From Bacteroidota bacterium (GTDB lineage Bacteria; Bacteroidota; Ignavibacteria; Ignavibacteriales; Ignavibacteriaceae), in contig JAKAGV010000025.1 of the NCBI GenBank assembly GCA_021815405.1, positions 1-37,562 of the forward strand: a DNA stretch of 37,562 bases, given 5' to 3'. This document shows, in pieces, positions 34,831 through 37,562 of the stretch; the stretch's first letter is position 1; each line of letters opens with the position of its first letter. Both the position numbers and the translations under genes were made by a program. The notes below the pieces were generated by a model. The model worked only from the letters and a program-made list of their open reading frames with translations, made no database searches and had not been told where the DNA came from.

Positions 34831-35346
34831 TCAAGTAATTTTAAATCCATCAAAAATTTCTTTGATAGCAAGTGTAGTGGCGCCCATCAGTCTCGGCAGT
34901 ATATCTTTAATTGAAGTACGAAGGATATTCATGTCCATTCCTCTCTCCCCAAAAGCACACTTTGCACTTACATACTGCATGTCGGGATAACCTAAATCCC
35001 ATGCGTCTGTAATTTTGACTTCAATAAAAACTACGCGCGGATCTATCGCTTTAATTGAAGAATCAATATCAACCGCACCTATAAAATATTTGCCTAACTT
35101 TATAAATAAGTTGAAGAGATTTCTGCCAATGTTTTGGTCTTCATTTACAAGTTCATAAATTAAGTCTTCTTTAAGTAATTCTGAAATAATACTTGAAACA
35201 GTACTTTTATTAAGTCCGGTATTTCTGGCAACATTTACTCTTGATATTAGTTGAATCTCCCTTATCATGCTTAAAATCATCACCTGGTTTATCGCTATAA
35301 CTATTTTGGCATTTCCTGTTATTATCATCGCCCTATTCGAATTCAT
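34831..35346 (-). pseudogene. Internally deleted ROK-family transcriptional repressor
   Basis: A 171-aa frame that fuses the two ends of a ROK repressor. Residues 1-70 form the winged helix-turn-helix (VNVARNTGLNKSTVSSIISELL at about 37-58), and QNIGRNLFNLFIKLGKYFIGAVDI matches the linker and start of the sugar-kinase-like domain. After about residue 97 the sequence jumps to what looks like the last third of the family (VVFIEVKITDAWDLGYP, KCAFGERGMD, RLMGATTLAIKEIFDG). Normal members have about 380-410 aa, so about 230 aa of the ligand-binding core, including the zinc site, are missing without breaking the frame. The DNA-binding part could still work, perhaps as a ligand-blind repressor. It lies 1 bp upstream of the glucosaminidase gene, so it would have been the local regulator. 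Confidence 0.8.
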
Positions 35347-35391
35347 AATTAAAACTTTAATTGCTATTTAACAATCAATTAGTTGGTTAAG

Positions 35392-35418
35392 CAAACAAAC
35401 TTAATAAACTTAGTAAAC
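35392..35418 (-). repeat. Three tandem 9-bp units over the ROK/GH2 promoter
   Basis: On the minus strand three consecutive 9-mers read GTTTACTAA, GTTTATTAA and GTTTGTTTG (35410-35418, 35401-35409, 35392-35400). They overlap the predicted -10 box. The first unit continues an AAACGTTT palindromic core just upstream. A repressor-binding site, perhaps of the ROK protein itself, is possible. Confidence 0.4.
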
Positions 35419-35435
35419 GTTTTTTTTTATGTCAA
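35407..35435 (-). promoter_or_regulatory. Predicted sigma-70-type promoter for ROK repressor/GH2
   Basis: On the minus strand a perfect -35 TTGACA (35430-35435) is followed by a 17-base spacer and TAAGTT (35407-35412) as -10, 61 bases before the ROK start codon. Bacteroidota often use a different promoter consensus, so this remains a prediction. Confidence 0.45.
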
Positions 35436-35705
35436 GCTTTAGTTTAATTAAGCGAAAATTTTTTATAATGAGTAGCCGTTTGATGAACCGCTTCAAATTC
35501 TGCGCCGCTTTTATTCTTTATCTTTCCCCAATTAAATTTTTTAGGAGTGTTTTTTCTCGCTTAAGTGGAATATTCATCTACTATTTTAAGAAAATGAAAA
35601 TACTTATGCTGCTTTGCATAATCGCCTTTTCTCACACCGTAGCGCCTAAGAATGTTGCAGTAATTTCGAACCCGCTGTACTATTGTGGATGTTGTTATAT
35701 TGTTC

Positions 35706-35737
35706 TTGTAGGAATTTGAATAATCAAATTCCTACAA
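35706..35737 (+). terminator. Perfect 14-bp hairpin followed by T-rich tract
   Basis: Arms TTGTAGGAATTTGA (35706-35719) and TCAAATTCCTACAA (35724-35737) around a 4-base loop ATAA, followed on the plus strand by ATTTTTATTATT. It has the form of an intrinsic terminator reading rightwards. On the minus strand it would follow the truncated Rrf2 gene. It may serve either direction. Confidence 0.55.
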
Positions 35738-35790
35738 ATTTTTATTATTCAATTAAAATGATCCAGTATTATATGGTAAATATCCAATTT

Positions 35791-35804
35791 TCACTACTGT
35801 CCGG
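35791..35804. repeat. Insertion sequence left terminal inverted repeat
   Basis: TCACTACTGTCCGG, exact reverse complement of the repeat at 37101-37114. It abuts the transposase stop codon. Confidence 0.85.
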
Positions 35805-36972
35805 TTATAAGTTAAATAAATTCAACTGGCTATCGGGAGCAATGATTTTTGAACTGTAATCAGCATTATTTATAAGCCCTAAAATTGGGCTTTTTTCAAA
35901 AATCGATATACTTAAAATCTGTCGAAAATTGTAGAGCGATAAACTTATATTCAATCTCTTCTTTACTATTGCTACCAGTAAATAAACCGAAAGTGCAATC
36001 CATATTTGAGTTTTAACTGCATTCTGATTTGTTCCGTAAAAAGATTTAATCCTTAGATGTTGCTTGATCCATTTATAGAGCAATTCAATCTGCCATCTGT
36101 TCTTAAATATTTTAGCAATCAGTAATGTCTGTAATCTAAAATTATTGGTTAGAAAAGTAAGATGTTTACCTCGCTGAAAATCATAATACTCAATTCTTCT
36201 TAATTTGTCCGGATAATCTTTTGAAGGATGGTAACCACTTAAAGAAATTATTCGATCACAAACAACACCAGTGGCTCTATCTACCGGATTCGAATATATT
36301 CTCTTAAAGCCCATATTAGATTTTGCACGTGTTACAAAAAATGAATTGCTTAAATGCAAAGTGTATAGACGAGCAAAGTCAACATAGCCTCTGTCCATTA
36401 CATAAAAGCTCCCGCTTCAGGAACGATTATATCAAGGATATTTACTTCATGAACCATCGCCGTAGTTTATAAATAAAGGTCGGAATGCTTGTTTGTACAT
36501 CTAACAAAGTGTGAAGTTTTATTCCACCTTTATGCTTTCCGAATTTTGCCCATGGGAACAATGATAGACATAAATCTATTGTTGTAGCGTCTAATGCATG
36601 AACTGTTTCATCAAGTTCTTTCGCAAATTCTTCTTGCTTGTATAATCCTTTTGCTTCCGCAATTAGTATCTGTGCAAAGTCGGCATATATTCTCCAGTCT
36701 CTTTTTTAGTTGGCTTCTGCCAGAGTACTTCTTGATACTTTGCCTCTTATTCCCATATGATAATGTTTTGGCTGCATTGCTCTTAAACATATTTCAATAT
36801 CTCTTAGACTTTCTCGATATGTCAACTGCGCAAAACTCATGCAAAGAAATTGATCCCAACAACTAAACTTTTTGACTTTATAATATCCTTTGTAATGATC
36901 TACACATTGACGAAACTTATCCATTGGCAGACAATCCAATAATTGACTGAATACAGTTTGACCTATGTTCAT
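35805..36972 (-). pseudogene. IS4-family transposase, disrupted
   Basis: The N-terminal part (36972 down to 36706) has the DUF4372-like start (NIGQTVFSQLLDCLP, QFLCMSFAQLTYRESLRDIE) and ends at a TAA (36706-36708) where a Glu codon is expected in AEAN-KRDWRIYADFAQ. The same frame continues with the first catalytic Asp (ALDATTIDLCLS). Frameshifts near 36450 and 36405 follow. The C-terminal part (36398-35805) begins with the second Asp region (MDRGYVDF) and carries the third acidic residue in the YREK-type motif, where Tyr is replaced by Phe (FKNRWQIELLYKWIKQHL). At least one nonsense and two frameshift lesions make it inactive. Confidence 0.87.
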
Positions 36973-37082
36973 TTCTTACTCCTTAAATTCTCAAGCAGTA
37001 AAACAACGAAAACTTAATTTTCATTTCAAATCGATTATTATTACTTTTTCTTATAATTCATTACAAATTAATCCCTTACAGA

Positions 37083-37238
37083 CTATCTCTTGATCGTATT
37101 CCGGACAGTAGTGACCAATATTATATTCTTAAATTTTTTTGCAATATCAATTGACAGAACAAGTCCGTCGTCCGAATGGTTAATCAGATATACAATCGAG
37201 TTCAAAGTATAACTTAATGATATATTAAAAATGTGCAT
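37083..37238 (-). pseudogene. Rrf2-type regulator gene cut by the insertion sequence
   Basis: From the ATG at 37238, with a strong AGGAGG 6 bases upstream, the frame gives an Rrf2-like N-terminus (MHIFNISLSYTLNSIVYLIN, then LVLSIDIAKKFKNI). This is the first helix and part of the winged helix-turn-helix of that family. At 37114 it enters the insertion sequence and stops at a TAG (37083-37085) after 51 codons. Rejoining the flanks across the element gives a short continuation (DIYHIILDHFN) and a stop, so the rest may have been lost already. Rrf2 proteins such as IscR and NsrR are redox or Fe-S sensing regulators; the sensing part is absent here. Confidence 0.7.
37101..37114. repeat. Insertion sequence right terminal inverted repeat
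   Basis: CCGGACAGTAGTGA, exact reverse complement of the left end at 35791-35804, lying inside the Rrf2-like reading frame. Confidence 0.85.
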
Positions 37239-37270
37239 AGCATGCCTCCTGATAATTTGCTGAATTAAAG

Positions 37271-37499
37271 TTTAATAGAATTAATTGATATGAATAGACT
37301 CCCATTTCAAGACGTAAATTAGTTCTTAGTTGAAATTTGGGATAAAAAAAATAGAGACTCCCTTCAGAAATATTAAGTTTGATTAAGTAAAAAAAACAAA
37401 ACTTAAAGAAAGGAATCTCTAAGATGCAAGTAAGTCTTCCCCCATTCCCTGTACAGGAAAACCGGTAATTTAAGGTGGATTAATTTAATAGAATTAATT
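37271..37499. repeat. 16-bp direct repeats bracketing a 197-bp segment
   Basis: TTTAATAGAATTAATT occurs at 37271-37286 and again at 37484-37499. The enclosed segment contains the long hairpin and no gene. The pattern resembles a remnant of a small non-coding mobile element with duplicated target, but AT-rich repeats can arise by chance. Confidence 0.35.
37352..37421. repeat. Imperfect two-stem inverted repeat
   Basis: Outer arms TAGAGACTCCCTTC (37352-37365) and GAAAGGAATCTCTA (37408-37421) pair at 12 of 14 positions. Inner arms TTAAGTTT (37373-37380) and AAACTTAA (37399-37406) pair perfectly. A related GACTCCC string occurs near 37300. It may be paired ends of a collapsed insertion element or a folded RNA. 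Confidence 0.4.
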
Positions 37500-37562
37500 A
37501 TTTAAAAGAACTACTGACCTGCAAAATATATCTGAGACGGTGTTTTGTAATTTAACGATTGA

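Larger units (their letters stand above)
35347..35790. other. Gene-free region with promoter and palindrome
   Basis: About 440 bases with no convincing gene. It holds the promoter of the ROK/GH2 pair (35407-35435), a three-unit 9-bp repeat overlapping it (35392-35418), and the palindrome at 35706-35737. The right end probably includes the leftover downstream part of the Rrf2 gene cut by the insertion sequence. A 96-codon plus-strand frame at 35429-35719 is judged a chance frame. Confidence 0.45.
35791..37114 (-). mobile_element. Dead IS4-family insertion sequence
   Basis: A 1324-bp element bounded by perfect 14-bp inverted repeats TCACTACTGTCCGG (35791-35804) and CCGGACAGTAGTGA (37101-37114). 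Inside is a broken IS4-type transposase. Flanks carry an imperfect 7-bp direct repeat, ATATTGG on the right and AAATTGG on the left (minus-strand reading), consistent with a target-site duplication. It interrupts an Rrf2-type regulator gene. The coding damage means it cannot move by its own transposase. Confidence 0.85.
37239..37562. other. Gene-free right end with repeats
   Basis: About 320 bases with no supported gene. It contains the ribosome site of the Rrf2 fragment (37245-37250), a 16-bp direct repeat pair (37271-37286 and 37484-37499) and a two-stem hairpin (37352-37421). A short plus-strand frame from 37424 is only 14 codons long. Confidence 0.45.

Noticed and set aside
32202-34871. 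Longer start of the GH2 gene at 34871
   Set aside because: It would overlap the ROK frame and put 14 residues before an otherwise ordinary signal peptide; the ATG at 34829 fits better.
35429-35719. Plus-strand 96-codon frame
   Set aside because: It overlaps the promoter repeats and the hairpin, is hydrophobic and low-complexity without a recognisable domain, and no clear ribosome site was seen.

Overview
The window looks like an AT-rich chromosomal segment of a Bacteroidota/Chlorobi-group bacterium, most probably of the class Ignavibacteria. This is inferred from four proteins with C-terminal type IX secretion (T9SS) sorting domains (NYPNPFNP-type linker, then a basic/hydrophobic end such as KKMMLLK), a PorV/PorQ-family barrel, a TonB receptor with an N-terminal carboxypeptidase-regulatory-like domain, and several sodium/solute symporters and glycoside hydrolases. 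No rRNA, tRNA or CRISPR array was seen. Every convincing gene lies on the minus strand, so the locus is read from high to low coordinates.

Right end (about 37.6-28.5 kb) is a decaying region. It holds an Rrf2-type regulator cut by a dead IS4-family element with intact 14-bp ends, a ROK repressor that has lost its middle, an apparently intact GH2 exo-beta-glucosaminidase, a small histidine kinase with a LytTR response regulator, and a multiply broken SurA/PpiC-type peptidyl-prolyl isomerase gene.

Centre (28.4-12.5 kb) is a carbohydrate-utilisation block: symporter, Gfo/Idh/MocA oxidoreductase, second symporter overlapping a GH20 hexosaminidase, an unassigned (alpha/alpha)-barrel-like protein, a PA14-containing GH3 enzyme, two arylsulfotransferase-like T9SS proteins and a GH16-like lipoprotein.

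Left block (12.3-0.6 kb) is an export/uptake and phosphorylation block: a modular carbohydrate-binding T9SS protein, a TonB receptor, a calcium-loop T9SS protein, a PorV-like barrel and two ROK sugar kinases, one with altered nucleotide-binding motifs. There is no SusD homologue, so this is not a classical Sus-type locus.

Working model (inference): secreted and periplasmic enzymes release amino sugars and glucose-type sugars (GH20 + GH2 GlcNase + GH3 + GH16), symporters import them, and the oxidoreductase and ROK kinases feed them into metabolism. The most striking unexplained signal is a 28-bp element, two TGCTGTGA boxes exactly 20 bp apart, found 100-120 bp upstream of both the symporter gene (start 28427) and the T9SS gene (start 12302). 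It looks like a shared operator linking the two blocks, and the LytTR regulator in the window is one candidate to read it.
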